The position numbers were made by a program, and so were the translations under genes. Source: Patagioenas fasciata (taxonomy: Eukaryota > Chordata > Aves > Columbiformes > Columbidae). From it: a stretch of DNA of 64,000 bases. The notes under the pieces were generated by a model. The model made no database searches. It was not told where the DNA came from and worked only from the letters and a program-made list of their open reading frames with translations. Below are positions 25,101-40,100 of the stretch, in pieces. The stretch lies in NCBI RefSeq assembly GCF_037038585.1, contig NC_092560.1:63120049-63184048 (forward strand), written 5' to 3'. Numbering within the stretch: position 1 is the stretch's first letter; every line of letters begins with the position of its first letter.

Positions 25101-28100
25101 TTTACTAAGGTAAGAGCTCAAATGGTGTCACAGATCAAGTGATCATACAGGCAAAATATTATGTATGTACTGTATCAGACATTGGCTGGGAGATTGATTA
25201 AACAGCTTGGTATCATGAAACACCACTTGAAATCTCCTGTGGGAGAGGAAAGGAGCAAATAAAGACAAGCGAATATGGGTTATGCTGAAGTTTGTCTATA
25301 TGTCCTACTAGCTGAATTTTTGTAGATTTTGAGTACTTAGAAGCCTAAAATACCTCCCAGTTCATGGGTTAAGTTGCACAACTAAAGCTAAAGGTTGGTT
25401 CCTGCCCCACAGAATTGAATAAAAAAATGTGAAATGCTGGACTCCCTGGATGCAGACTGACACAGTATGGTGTGTGGGGGGGGACTGTCTCAATGAGCAT
25501 GATACACAGTGGTCTGGGCACTAATAGAATAGCAAATATCAAGTTTCACTGCAATTTTCATACTGAAAAAGTTTTAAAGGGTCAATTTCTAGAAATGGTC
25601 TGTATTGCTGTTTTTAAGGTGCTTTTTCCAAAGATGCTTCCAAACCATGGAAATGTGACAGGTGTTTGCACACATGAAGGATATGTTGGAAGCTGACATT
25701 GTAAGCTGATAGGCAGGAATTAAAAACTTAGAGCATCATGACAGTGTAGACTGAGGAAAGAGGCCATGAAAGGCCTTTGGAGAGGAGAGCAAGTACCATT
25801 TTGGGGATAGATGAGGAAACTGTGGAGAGGACCAGAGAGGACTCATAGAAGTTGGGCAGGCAGTTAGGAAAAGGGTGTTTGTAGCATCCTGAATTGTTGT
25901 GGTTGAACCAGCATTCCATTTGTCAAGGCAAAGGAAAAGTGCATGGCAATCAGTGAGCTAGGAGGCTTTGGAGCTTCACTATGAGTGTTCTCCAGATGGA
26001 TGGACTGATATTCAGAAGGAGCTGGTAAGTTGTATAAGTTCCTGATAGGGTGCCATAGAGAGGACAGCAGGTCTGAAGATTAAACATGAGTTTCTGTGAC
26101 AGTGTGGATCCTGCAATCAGCAGTAGCTAAGAAACAAGGTAGTACTGGAGAATTTTGTGCATAAAGTAAGGTTTAAATTGTTGTTGTTGTAGATGAGCTG
26201 ATAGCAAATTATTGAGTAAGATAACAGTGAGGCTGCTTGGCAGTTTTGAGACAATCTCAAGTGAAAGAGTGGATGCTCAAGGGCAAGTTTGGGGGACCAG
26301 TTGGTGTGAGAAAGACAAATGTGCATGATAATCTCAGAAGCAGGCATGCTTCTTAGCTGTTAAAAGCACTCCTTGTGAAACTGAACAACACTTCTGTGGT
26401 AGTGTATTAGATGCAGTTAGCAGGAAGGTGAATACTAAGAACAAAATTACAATAGCAAATAAATTTATCTTGTAGTGCATTGATAACAAATCTGTAAATG
26501 CTCCATTTTCTAAATTGATTCAGAGCTTATGTAGTTGAATAGCATTCATTGAGGAACTGAACTTACATTGAATTTTTTTCTTTGGGTCGTTTCCTTATTA
26601 TGTCTGTCAGACATCCACCACTGAGAAAATGCTGCTGTTTTTATTGAGATTCCAAGCTGTGTCTCAAGAAGGCCCTTTATTCTGCTAGAAAAGGCTAATG
26701 TGTAGCTGTGTTTCCTCTTTATACTAATCTATAAGCTTTCAAATGTGAGTGCTTCCGAATTCTCCAGTTGCCTTCTAATTAAAGAGCTGGATTACATTTG
26801 GAGACTCCTAGTGAAAAATCAATATTTGAAACTATGGATTTTAAGAGTGTTGATTTTACTACTGAAAATCAGATATTAAGTACCTGTAAATTAGTAAATA
26901 AGCATACTGTAATTAAAGGATCAACTAAAAATTATTTTTAAAATATAGTTTTGAAAAATTGAATAATTTCATAATTGACTATTTGAATAATTTGTTCTTT
27001 ATACTTACCTGGTGTTAGAATTGGAAAATCCTTACAAAAACACAAGATTTTCATAAATTGGACATAAGACTGGCAAGGAATGATGAATTTGTGAAAAACA
27101 ACTTGCTGAAGTTAAATATGACTTCTGAAGACAGAGACACTAGTTCAGAACCTGGTTTTGATCCTGAATCAGTGACCCTGTATGAAGGAGTCATCCCACT
27201 CTCTTTAGTATTTAGGACTCATTCTTATATTCATCTCCCTGGAATATCTGCTTGTACATTTGATTTTGCAAACTTTTCCTGTTTTTTGTTTGAACTGCAG
27301 ATGCAGTTATGAAAATAGAACAAAAGTTGCAAATTATATTGTATTGTGTGCCTTGTGGTTGGAACAACTCTGTGTTTTTCATTCCAGTGGTTAAAGAGTG
27401 AAAGCCTGGAGCTTCAGGGAGATGCTTTTATTGCCTTTTTGCATTCTGGTCTTCTGCTATGAAATGGTATAATCTCAGTTCCTCCTTGTGAGGTAGGAGT
27501 GTGGGGAAGACAGATGTGCTGAGAGCTGAGGATCTTTGTCTTGGATTTCAATTGAAGATTAACTTGATTTGTAAATTCTTGCATTTTGTGATCCATTTTT
27601 GAAAGGCTACTAATTAGGATATTTGTCCTATGAAGCGGGAAAGGACCTTTGAATTTTTTTATACCATATTTCTGATAAAATAATACAGGAAATCTATAAA
27701 AATTAACTCTCCTGCTATAAATATTATTTTATCCAAAATAAAATGTTGGCACCACTCTAAGCAGTTGCTCCTCAATGCCCCAAATGTTCCTTTCAAAGAC
27801 TGGGCAACTCTCACAATTGGAAGAAATAACTGTTCCAACTTGTTTGGTCAGGGGAAGCAAAATGTTTGCATTCATGTGGAAACAATTAATGTTACAAATA
27901 GCTAATGTGGACTTTCCTGACAGAGATCATGGTAAACATTGAATTTTCTATTAATTACAAGATATATGAGGTATGTTAGGTTCAGGTTTCTTGCCTTGAA
28001 AGAGGACTGGATTTTTAAGGTGGCATTTGTTTCCCCCTGCCTGCACTGCCCTCCTCCTCCCCCCTCTAATTTAAGGAGAAGGAAATTAGTCATCCGTTAA

Positions 28101-31100
28101 GAATTACTGATCTAGATTCCATGAGTTTATGCAGAAGTTAAATACTTTAAATAAAATTGATGAAAATAATGTTGGTCATCAGTCAACAGGATTTGTCACT
28201 GTATCTGCAAGAATGATATTTTTGTATGTACCTTTCTTACCTGAGATGGAATTTCCTTTTCCTTTGTCTTTCCATTCAAGAGGAGTGTTAACTAGTGATA
28301 TTCAAATCCCCACAACACCCAAACTCACTGTGCAAAGTACACTATATATGTGATAATTTTCAAAAATTCACGTTTCATTCATCAAATTTTAGCTAGTACT
28401 TCATATTAGTAAAAACCTTAACGATTGTATTCTTGGCTCTGTGGCTGTAGAACATGGGCTGTTCCCACTTAACAGGCATTTTTAACAGGTTATTTTGATT
28501 CTTCTGCTCCAAGAAGTTGGCATTCCCAGTCTTGTGATACTCAAGCTGTGGAAAGGTATGTTTTGTTCTGCATTGCAGCAGTGGCAGGCTGATTTTTCTC
28601 ATCTGCCGCTCATCACTTAATAAGCGAAGCTGCAGTTTTGTGGGCAGGAACGTTTATGAAATACTGCCTGGATTGTGTTAGACACAATAGTATTGTTCCT
28701 TTCAAACCACCTGTATCACTATTTAAGCCAATCTGAGTTTTGACCTGAACACTGAGTTATTTGACCTCTAGTAGGTGGTCGCTGATGGTTTCAGTTCACA
28801 GCCTTGGTATGTGCCTTGGGCTTCAGTAAGCAGAGTATAGTTACCCATCTTTCATTTATATAAGCAGCTACACTAAGCACCTTCAGGTTTCCCAGCTTCT
28901 GCTGATTAATACCAAAACATCATGGTTACTTCTTTGGGCTTTTCCCCACCCCCATGAGAAGCAGTGAATGATAAATTACTGAAAACCAGAAGGAACTGTA
29001 CAATTGTGTTTGCCTAATGGAAAACATCTTTTGGATTTGAAGTATTCATTTAGAATCTTTCATTGTAGGTTTATCCCACTGTTAGTTTCTGAGAGATCCT
29101 TTTATGTTCTAAGTCTAAAAGTGTATTTAAACAATAAACAGGAAAAAAAGTCCAGAGATTCTGTTATAGGGGTTTCTAGTTTTCATTCAAAAAAGGTACT
29201 TCTTGAAGGACAAAATGAAACTTGGATAATTTTAGCTTAAACTTAGTAATTGAATAGTGTCAGGAATACAGAAAAATCATATTTTCAATCTGCTTAAACC
29301 TAATTCTTTCATTATTTAATGAGAGTCTACTACTCTGCTGTATGTATCTGTTAGCTTTTGACCATGCTGCTAAATTTCATGAATGGAGTTTGGGGCTACA
29401 GAGGCTTTCATAGATTCCTTCTCTGTCTGATTTGTGTTCTGCCATTTTAGAGTCATGGCTGTGCTTTGCAAAACTCAAGTATCTTAGAATCTGAATGCAG
29501 TATTGACTGGCTGTAACATTTATCCAAACAGATAAACCACTATGAGCAAAACTCATTATGAAATATGTAGCAGGTAGGAACAGAACATCTGCTTTAGGGG
29601 CATTCAATTGTGGAACGAACCTGGAGAGCTAATGGGTGTAAATCCAGAGACTGCAGTTTCAGCTGGGTCTTCTATTAAGCCTACAATCTACTGTGTAACA
29701 TCCTCATAAATACTATTAGTGACTGTTCAAACTGTATTTCCAAAAGTAGAGTATAATAATTAAATTTTGGATTCTACCTAGTAATTGCTGTGACTCTTCT
29801 GTTAAATATAAATTTGAACAGTCTCAGTGTGCACTGATGTTGTGTGTGCTGTTGACCTCCGGTGGTTTTGTTGTTTTGAGCTACTGTTTCCAAGACAAGT
29901 TGATGTGGTATTCATATTGCTATGACTCATCCAAGTAGCATGAAAAACTCATAGCTGACAGTAAACATTAAAAAAACCTTCAGTGTAGGTTAGTTGCTGT
30001 ATGGCCTAGCAAAAGTATCATTTTGTTTTAATAATAAATCATACCCTACGAATTCTGTGCTGTTCCCATTCATTTACTATCAGATAGATTCATAGAATCA
30101 TTTAAGTTGGAAATGACCCTTAAGATCATCAACTCCAACTGTTAACCACCAACCTCCACCGCTAAACCATATCCCTCAGCGCCACATCCACATGTCTTTT
30201 AAACACCTCCAGGGATGGTGACTCACCTTCCCTGGGCAGCCTGTTCCAATGCTTCACGGCCATTTCGGTGAATAATTTTTTCCTAATATCCAATCTAAAC
30301 CTCCCATGGCACAGCTTGATGCAAATATCAATAGTTTTGCGTTTTAGAGTTGACTTATTGGCAGTTTTAACAAGTAAAGTATACTATGTGTGTATGTATG
30401 GATGTAGATGTACAAATACGTGAAATTTATGGTGTACATATAAAAATACATACATCTTATATATGAGACATGCAAATACACATATTCTTCATGTATGTAA
30501 TTCTGTGTATTTACATGGTATGATAATCCATTGACATTTTAGCAAAATATAGCAGATTTTACCAAACTTGTGCTGCTTGCCTCCAAACTTATACTACAAT
30601 AACATGCATATGAATTGTTAAATGTTACAGTCAAACATATGACAGTTATTTGGCTTTGTCATGAATTTGGACATCTACAAAAATCCCTGCATTTGGGCCA
30701 GAATTATTCATCTGCTGCTTAATGTTGTTTGAAGGTGAAATGAGAAGAAAGTGTCAGAGGTTTCCTTTTAAATATATGTAAGACCAGACATTTATAATTG
30801 AGCAAATACCCAAAGCACTGAGACAAGCTAAACAGTATCTTCTTTATAGTCGCTTCTATGACTCCCTCCCCCCGCCCTTTTAAACATATATATATATATA
30901 TCCAACCTTACTTTTGCCAGTTGGTTTTTTTTTTTTTTCTTCTAGACTAAATAAACCAAATGGCTCAACCTTCATGGTGTATTTTTTACCTGCCTTGTGC
31001 ATTTTTTTCTGCTATACTTCTCCCAGTTTGTCTGCTCTTAAAATGTGGTGCCCAAAATTTTGTTCTTCATGCAGTGTTGGCAGCAGCCTATGAAGTGGAA

Positions 31101-34100
31101 AAAAAGTCTCTTAAACTCAAACATAATAAGTCCTAATAGTATTTCCAAAGGTAAAATACCCTCCCCTTTTTCTTTTGAAATGATATCACGTGAACTCATT
31201 TAGTTGTATAGTTTGTTGTAATTTCTAGATCTTACTTTCCTTTTGAATTTTTCATTTAACAATCTGTTTTCTGTACATGTTGTATTTCTCTGCTGATTTC
31301 CTTTCAGTTATTATCTATTAATGTGTGGTACCCTGAAGGATATGGTACACTGTTCCTTTTATTAAATTGTATTTTCTTATGGAATTTGGACACTCCTTTC
31401 AAATCACTGAAAGATTTTTAATTCTGATCTTGCTGTCAGTCTTTTTTTTTCTTTTTTTTTTTTCTAGCTGGAAATCCTGTAAGTACACTACCATGTGTAA
31501 GTTGCAGACAAAGCCAATACTAAGTAATGGTGACCCATTAGAATGAGAGCAAACTAATAACTAAAATTGCTAATCTTGTACTTTTATTAGCCAATTTTAT
31601 TTTTTCATTCATCCACATATATCCGTGGATGCCATTGAACACTGAGAATAATTATCACATTCAGAAATTTGTATCTACACAGCAGTAAAACTTGATGAAA
31701 GTTATATATCATCAGGTTACATTACTATGTTTGAGTTTCAAGATAAAATCAAGTTCCTTTCTAAGTCACTGAGGGTGTGCACAATTGGAGTACATATATA
31801 GAGGAAAACGGTTGGTGTTGAGGAGCTAATGACTGCTATGTGTATTTGGTAAGGGTGAACAGTGACAACTAGACTGGAGCTAGTCCAGTGAACTGAATGC
31901 TCTTTGGCCATTGCAGCACGTTAGGTGGGTTCCTGAACATGTCATCTGCTTTAGTTTCATCTCGGGACCACTCAAGGTGCATACCAGTAGTAAGTGTGAT
32001 GATAAGAGGCTTGCTTCAGAAATGCACTTGTGCGCACAATAGCAGCTTTCTCAAAATGTTTTTTTCCTATTTCAGGATTATAATTCTGTCTTCTTTTTTA
32101 AAGTACAAAAAAAGACTGTGGAGGATAATCTGGTATATTAAATTAGGATTTCTCCTTTGTCTCGGAATGATGGGGAGAGGTTTAGGTGAATAAATGGTGA
32201 GCCTAAACAGCTATTGATGTATTTGTCTGAAACTGAACAATGAACTGTTTTTACTCACTGTCTTCTCACACTGTTTTGCTTACACTCTACCAGCCAATTT
32301 TTACAGTTCACAAGATGTCAATAGAAATGCTAAAGCAGCAGTGGTGACCTTAAGCAGTCCAGAAACATGGCATAAAAATAGATTGATGCTAGGAAGTGAC
32401 ATACTGTCGTGACCAGTTAATCCACCAGTTGTCTAGTTGTATTATCACTTAAGTTTGGGAGGTCTGGGGAACGAGGTTCTATAATAACTTTCCTTATGTT
32501 TTGTAATCAATTATTGTTAAGAAAAATACTTCGATTAACTTAGACGATATTTTGGCTCAGAAAATCTGTCTCACTAATATCTTTGGATTTCAGCATTATC
32601 ACTATGGATTTTGCTCACAATGTGAAAAATTTCTTAAATATAATGTGATCCTTAGAAGAACTTGTAGTTGTTGAACGTAAACCTAAGTATTGTTTGAAAT
32701 TTAAATCAGCATGCTAATAAAATAGGCTTACTTAAAAACAGAGTTTCTGTGCAATGTGTTGTTTTTTCAGATGGAGGTGAACAGTAGAATGGGAGCATGG
32801 AACATGTTGAATATTTCAGTTTACAGTAGCCTTAATTTAACTGTTCGTTTAGTTTATTGTAAGTGTCTTACTGTGAACAGTAAACACGTATAAAGAACGT
32901 GGCACAGGGTTTGATATATTTTAATACTTTCAGAGCATGAGGTATTCATTAGTTAAAACAAAACATTCCCAAATTCCTCAGTGAGGAGAAACTGTTAATA
33001 CTGTGCTGGCCCAGAACTGAACACATGCTAGTTTCAAAAAAGGAGGACAAAGTGCAAAGCTGTTGCAATCAGTATTAGTCACTTGAGTTTTTGGAAGTGC
33101 TTGGGAAAGTACTTAGGGATTTGGACATAACAATAAAGTATTTTATAATTTTAGCTGTGGATAGTGAATGAGATTACTAGGAATTTCTTCACTGCTCTTA
33201 CAAAGTAGAACAGCATCAGCTCTTAAAGAAAAGACGTTTTTTCCTTTCCTCAAGAGGCTAAAACACTGGCATACACTAGATTGCACCTTTTGAGATTGGT
33301 TTTTTCATATGGAAACTGCACTTGTAAATCTTCCGTCATGTGCTCAAAATGGGTAAATATGGTTGAAATGTTCAGAACTTGCAACAGTTTATGGATGTTT
33401 TTTTGTGTGCATATATTCAATCTTCGTGTTGATTTTTTTTTTTTTTTTTTCCAGAGGTACAAGTTCTATGGAATTGATGGCAGGCCAGGCTAGATGTCAG
33501 TTATGGGACATTTACCATAGGCAACTCATGACTATTTTTTTTATTCCCCCCCGATGCTGCCGCCAGCCTGTGCTGCTGTGTCAAAACATGACAGTGAACC
33601 ATCAGTGTCTAACCTTGCTTTGAAACTCTCACCTGAGCCCTCTTTTATAATGCAGATGTGCTTAGACTTCAGTCATTTCCCTCTCTGCTCAGGTTACCAA
33701 ATGCTCAACCAGTGGCTTTTCAGAAATGAACTTAAAGACAACAAGAGGAGCAGTCTGGAATTGAAAAATTAACCAGTAGGCAGCTTGCACAATTTTGCAA
33801 GCTTTTCTCTGAGGCACCATGAGTGTATGTGTGTCTGGCTTATATAGGAACAGAGCACTGACAGCAGAAGTTCTCAGGGAAGTCTCAAGTTAGTATGCTT
33901 TCCCCTGACTTGAATGAAATTCCTGAGATTTTTTTGAAAGCATTGCGAGAAATCTTCAGTTTTACGTAATAATTTTTAAGAGTTATAAGCAATAGATGTT
34001 TTCTTTTATTTTCAGCTTCTTTGTAATACTGGCCATGCTGAAGAAAAGCTGGGTTTTACATATGACAGCATCATAATATGGTAAGTAGAAAGGAGCACCA

Positions 34101-37100
34101 GAACAGTAATAGCAGTTGTTCAAGGTGCAATATCATTTTTATTTGTAGTTTTAAGCTAGTATTTTGTATTTCTAATGTGTTTGAAATTTCATAATGCAAA
34201 CATATAACTGACAAGTGTTTAATGAGTAAAATCAGAAATATATTATTTGCTTTCAAGCAAAGAAGGGGAAATAACCTCCAAGTTAAAAGCGTGGATTTCT
34301 GTATTCTTCATAGATCTAAAAATTTCTCTAAATATGTCAGTACTTGTAGAGAGCTCTGTGAGTAAAAATTGTTCTGACAGAATTTAGAATATGCTCTTGA
34401 TGTAGAATCAGAATTTAAATATAAGCTTTTTATGTTAATGCAGTATATTGATGTGTCTTTCTAGCATTGTTTTCCCTGCTACTAAAATACTCAGTGTATA
34501 TACATTCAAGTGGAATTTTCCTACATTTTGTTACTATTTCTGACAATCAAAAGTACCTGGTTATTTGCAGAACTTCTGTTTGTGTTTTTATACAAGCATT
34601 GCTAAATTTGTCCTGAAGCTCACCATTGGCGGAAGAAACAGCTAAGATCTAGTATTTAGGATGATTTTTGTGTTCTTTCAATTTAGTTATCTGACTTAGG
34701 AAAGCAAGCTTAGAAAAGCCAGTGTTTCTTTAAATAAAATGTTGGATAAACTCATGTAATTTCTTGTAGAAATATTGGAAGTTGTTTTCTTAAATAGAAC
34801 TAAAAAAGGACTAAAAAAAATATTTTTTAAATTAGTGTATTTTGTGAATGCATAGTTCTTGTAATCATTAATAGGTTATCATCTGATCATATTTATGTAA
34901 TCTGTTACAGTGCTTTAAGATGGGACTAATCATCATTGAAGAGTATAACTTAAGAATTCAGAGCTCCTTGCCAAATATTTTTAAGTACAAGTCTTAACAG
35001 GTTTTGCAAATACTAGTGTTTATTCATATAGGCAGAAGTTCACAGATCTGCTAATCCAAACACAGTTACAGATATTGATAATAATTGATAAGGAATTACA
35101 GATGTTGATAAGAGATGAAATGTTCTCAGCAGACATGAAGAATAGCCCCCCACTTAGAAAAATGCCAAAATTGGCTTATCAAAAAAGTGAAAAGACATAC
35201 AGCAGGAAAATGATGTTGCTTAGTGTTGTTGCTTTGATCAGTCCAATGGTTTCTCTTGGTATGTACATGAGAAACAAGATTATTCTGCTATAGTGATAAT
35301 TTTGTAACTCAGGGATAGCACACAAACAGTCAGATTTTAACAACTATAATTGTGCTGATTGGTGGTTCTTCAGAAATATTTATAGGATGGATTGTTTTCA
35401 CAAAATGTGGACTCTGCAGGCAAACTTAGAATTTTACTCTACAGAGTTACAGCCATTCTGAAGTAGTATGCTGATTGCAGATTATTTTGCTATACAGCAT
35501 ATAGCCATTCTGAGTGACTTGCAAATACTGTACTTTTAAAATAATTTTGGAAATGAACTTCAGGTAGGCTAAGTACAATTGTTTATTTGGAAATCCCATG
35601 TGAGTTCTGTAATTTGCTTTGCTGATGTTCTGGATTTTATCTTAGATTTCCATAGGGAAACATTTTTGTTCTACAAATCAAACCTGGTTTTCTTTGAAAA
35701 CTTGAAAAGTTACTTGGATGCAAGAAATACTTCGAGTGTTCTGCATTTGTGAAGTATGAGTGGCTAACTTTAAAGCATTAAACTATAAGGAAATCAGTGA
35801 TTTCTAGAATAATTATAGATTTCCTGTAGAGTTCTAGGTTCAAGGTCATTAATCTTGATAGAACATTTACCCAAAGCAAAGACAGTTGCAGTCTGTAATA
35901 ATTGCAGTTATTCTCAGGTTAGAGATCTGAGGCTTTTTTCTCCTTTTAGAATACTGTTAGTCCAGATACCTGATCATAGTTTCTTCCTGTCAGGAGGTAG
36001 AGATAATAGTGACACATTTTGTTGTCATTCCCAGTAGAGATGGGTCTTCCTGTTCCGTACCATTGACAAATGAGAGGAAGCCTTGAGCCATGAAGAAAAT
36101 GAAGTGTAGGCCTTAGAAATCTTTGAGGTCTTCTGGTTAACATGCCAAGACACTTTGGCTGTAAAAGCAGAACTCAGAATATTTACCTGGCTGGATCAAA
36201 TAGAGATTTGCCAAAACCTTTGTTTTATTTCTGTAATGAGAAGATGAGATGCTTTACAAAAAGCTGTGAGGATGATCCTGTGATAGGTAGTGAATATCTT
36301 TAATTATTTCATCCTTTGTTAGTTCTTCCAGACCTTTTATCAGTCTTAATGTTCATCAGCTTTAATGCTGTCTTAAGAAGTTATTTTCATTTTTTCCAAT
36401 GACACTTAAAATACTGGGACAAGTAGTGTTATAGCTACTTTTTCTCTTTTACAATCATGATGTCTTTTTGGCACTTTCAGCCACAGGTGCACATAGAGTG
36501 GGCATATCAAAATAATTTTCTTGTTCTGATGGCTTTTTTAGAATCATACAGTGTGGATTTATAACAGAGTTTTAATCCTGATGTGCGTTAAGTCACATCT
36601 AAACAAGACAGTGGCAAAAATTCAGGATTGTAACTATGCATACAGATAATTTTTAAATTCCCTTTAAGTCTCTCATAACCCCATCCTATTCTCATTAATA
36701 TGAAGAGCGTTTCCATCTGCCCTGCCCTCTTCCTCCAAATTGATAATTGTGTATTAAATGCTGCCTACAGAAGGAGATTGTGAACCTGGATGAAATCAGG
36801 ACAAAAAAAATTGTCAGTATTCCATTGACCTTCACTCTTTGAATTAATCTTTTCAGATTTGCATTTGTGAAACTACTTTCCATCACTTTATTATCTCTTT
36901 ATGTCACTTAACACAGTCTTAAGAAATACCTTACGCCTTTTTATACACTATTGTAATAACTCCTTTCCAGTCTTTGAAAAGATTACTAGAATATAGTTTA
37001 TGTAAACTCTTCTGAGTGCTTCGTGTGGCTAACCAGTTTTATTTTAAGGTGATTTTATTTTAAGATCCTAAACAGTCCTCTGGATGCCCTTTGGAATCCT

Positions 37101-40100
37101 TTTTCTATAGACCTGTTTATCACCTTTTCTTCTTCTTGACCACTACTGTTTATAATACAGTGCTCATGAATATATGTAGATAGTTGATATTAACGTTCTT
37201 TACAAACACTTGGATGTGATTCTTCGTGGGCTGCTGACAATACTTACTGATAAATTTCCTCCACGTCTTTTGCCATTTTCATTTCTTAGTCTAACTCATA
37301 TTTTGTATAGTAAAAAAAGGCTTTAGGATAGGAATCTTCATACAGCAATGACTTAATATGAAAGAAACGTCTTTAGAAGGTCAGGTTTCTCTCAGGTTTT
37401 TGCAGTTCAATCATTGATTGGTGGGTTTTTTGTTCAGTTTTCATTTTTAATGGAGAGCTTTCGTTCAGCCTTGTATACTTCTGTATGTGATTGCTTTCAT
37501 TGGACCTGTGTGGATTTTATGGCAGTGTTAGGTATACATCTTTCTGACTAGCGACATATTTTTATTGCCTACTCACTATTTAAAGATAGTGACACATCCA
37601 TTTTGGTACTTTCTGCTTTTGAATGCTGAATCTCCTGATAGTGTTGTCCTCTCTAGTGGTTTCATTGTTGGCAGTTCTATCTACAGATTAACAATATCCT
37701 CCCCTTGAGAGTTGTAGAACAAGCTTTCAAAGCGTTATTTCCTTATGACAAACTATTTGTCTAAAACTTTTTTTGATCTGCCATACAAGAAATATTTTCC
37801 TCTCAAATATAGAAGTATTGTGCTTTATGTGATGAGAGGAAAAATACCCAGATTCATTACTTCTCTGTCCTAATAAGAAATGTTGTGGATAGCAACAACA
37901 CAATTTGTATGAGTAGTGGGTAACTTCTGCCCTAAAAGGAAACTCTACTGAAGCGTCTTGAACTGGTCTATCCAAACCAACTGCAAATTGCAAGGTAAAA
38001 GTTGAAATAGAAAAACACTGTGGAATAGAACTGAGTCTTGTGACTTTGGAAATACGTCCCTCTTCTAGTTCAGCTTTTTAGAGGAAGATTTTTTCTTAAT
38101 CTCACAGTATTGAGAATCTGTTTCTTTTTTGCTTCTAGTTCAGCTTGAACTAAATGAATAAAAGCAATTAGTGGCACTTTTTATGTAAAGAATCATATTT
38201 GGTATTACAGCACAAATAGTCTTCCTGAGGTAATTCCCTGCTTGGTGCTAGAAGTAATAATCAGTTGATCTATATTTGTATATAGTATTACAGCCTTTCT
38301 ACTTTGACTAGATATCACCTGAAAGTAGGTTCTTGTTTATAGTGACTTTCCACAGGCCAATTAATCTCCAAAAAGATTCAGAAGGTTTTTGACCTTGGAG
38401 TAGGCATGACAATCTAAGAATAAGAAAAGAAAAAAAGAATCCTACTAAAATATGTCACTGCAAGGTTGGGGGTTCCCTGCCCCCACCCAGTGTAGTCACA
38501 GAAAAGGGCCAGATCTTTGAGGGCCTTCAGAAGAGCACTATGTCACTTACTATTTCAAACTCCATCTCTGGAGGTTTCCAGTATCTCATTTCTTTTTACC
38601 TAGATAGGAAATTTAGGAAATTACATTATGAGGACAGCTGTGTTTAGTAAAGCTCATCTCAGTGCAAGCAAAATACTTTTGAAATCTGTCTAAAGAGATT
38701 ATATGTTAATTATATAAGATGATATGTTTGATTATATGCTAAAATGAAATCTTTAGAAATCTGTACTGTGTGGAGCTACTTAACTTATGACTGTCAGATT
38801 TCATGTAAACATAACATGGTGCCATAAAATCTTCAGTAAACACTGCATGTAATTACTTAAGGTGCAACTTTGTCTCTAGTAGGTGTCAAGACTTTGTTTT
38901 GAGGACTGCGGGTTGGCAGTCTAGCACAGGATGAAATGCTGTCTACCTTTGAATTTTCTTGGACTAATATTGTGATAAGCTATTTTGTCAAATAACAAGT
39001 TGTATACAGGTCATGGTCATGTATCATTTCATGAATGTACAAACTGTTATTTGGGGGTAAAAAAAAAGTGTGGCTTTTTCAGATTAATTTCTACATCTGC
39101 TGGCAGGGTGAAGGTTTGCCTTCTAGGTCATGCAGGTGAGTATCTTGAAGACAGAAAATTAATACAGAACATCGATTATTTAGTATTGTTATTGTTGTTG
39201 TTGTTGTTATTGTTATCAGACATGTTATTTTAAATGAGCAAGTAGTAGCTATGTGTCAGATAGTAAAGTCTTACCTGCTGCTAAATAATAATTTGTCCCC
39301 CTTTGTTTTCTTTGTTATAGTCTGAGGTTAGCTTTACTAAATGAAGCGAAAGAGGTGCGAGCAGCAGGATTGCGAGCCCTCCGTTATCTCATTCGAGACT
39401 CCAGTATTCTCCAGAAGGTGCTAAAGTTGAAAGTGGATTACTTGATAGCCAGGTAATTTTTGTCTTCCATCTTGTTGTAAGTTGTACCATTGTAAACCAC
39501 TTGCTTTTTCATGCTTGAGACATGTGAGGAAGTGTTTTTATATCTTCTTACATGCCATGTAGTTTTATAGAAGCCATTTTTCTTCAGTATGAATAACATC
39601 CTCTAAAAATAGAAGGATAATATATCACGTGCTAATCCAAATAGAACTGTCCTAATGTTTGATATACTCTGAATAATCTAAAAAATGTCTTAACGTTTTT
39701 CAGTCATAAATGCCATTAATCATGAATTAATCTGTGGTGCTATTAGAAGGTTGAAACAGCAGTAGTTTTCATGTCTTAAGTTGTTTTACATGAGTAGTTG
39801 TTATTCTTTGTATTATAGTGCTTTGGAACCTCTAGCACAAAGTCAAGGCTAAAAAACAGTTCATGCCCAAGAATTTGTGATCTAAGTATAACCCATGACA
39901 TAACAAAAGAAAAAATACCAATGAAAGCTAGCAATGAAATAATATCAGCATGATGAGTAGATCTAAATATTAGCATTTCTAGGGCTTCCTTTGTTAAAAT
40001 CTTGTTGGATTTAATATACTGATACAGATGTGTGTGTTTCTGTTTAGAAATATATACGCATAGTCAGTTTTAGTATGCTGTTTAATTTTATTGGAGCAAA

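Larger units (their letters stand above)
25110..34015 (+). other. RICTOR: RICTOR intron 3 (8.9 kb)
   Basis: Mostly AT-rich unique sequence. It contains a CR1 fragment at 30085-30320, a TA/TG-rich stretch at about 30365-30530, an (AT)8 run at 30886-30901, T-rich tracts near 30926-30938 and 31440-31464, and a coding-like open stretch at 27019-27312 discussed under findings. No independent gene is recognised. Confidence 0.9.

Noticed and set aside
35075..35293. 72-codon frame in intron 4 with a possible GTATGT donor at 35259
   Set aside because: The upstream sequence lacks a convincing acceptor, stops lie close before it, and the peptide matches nothing I know.
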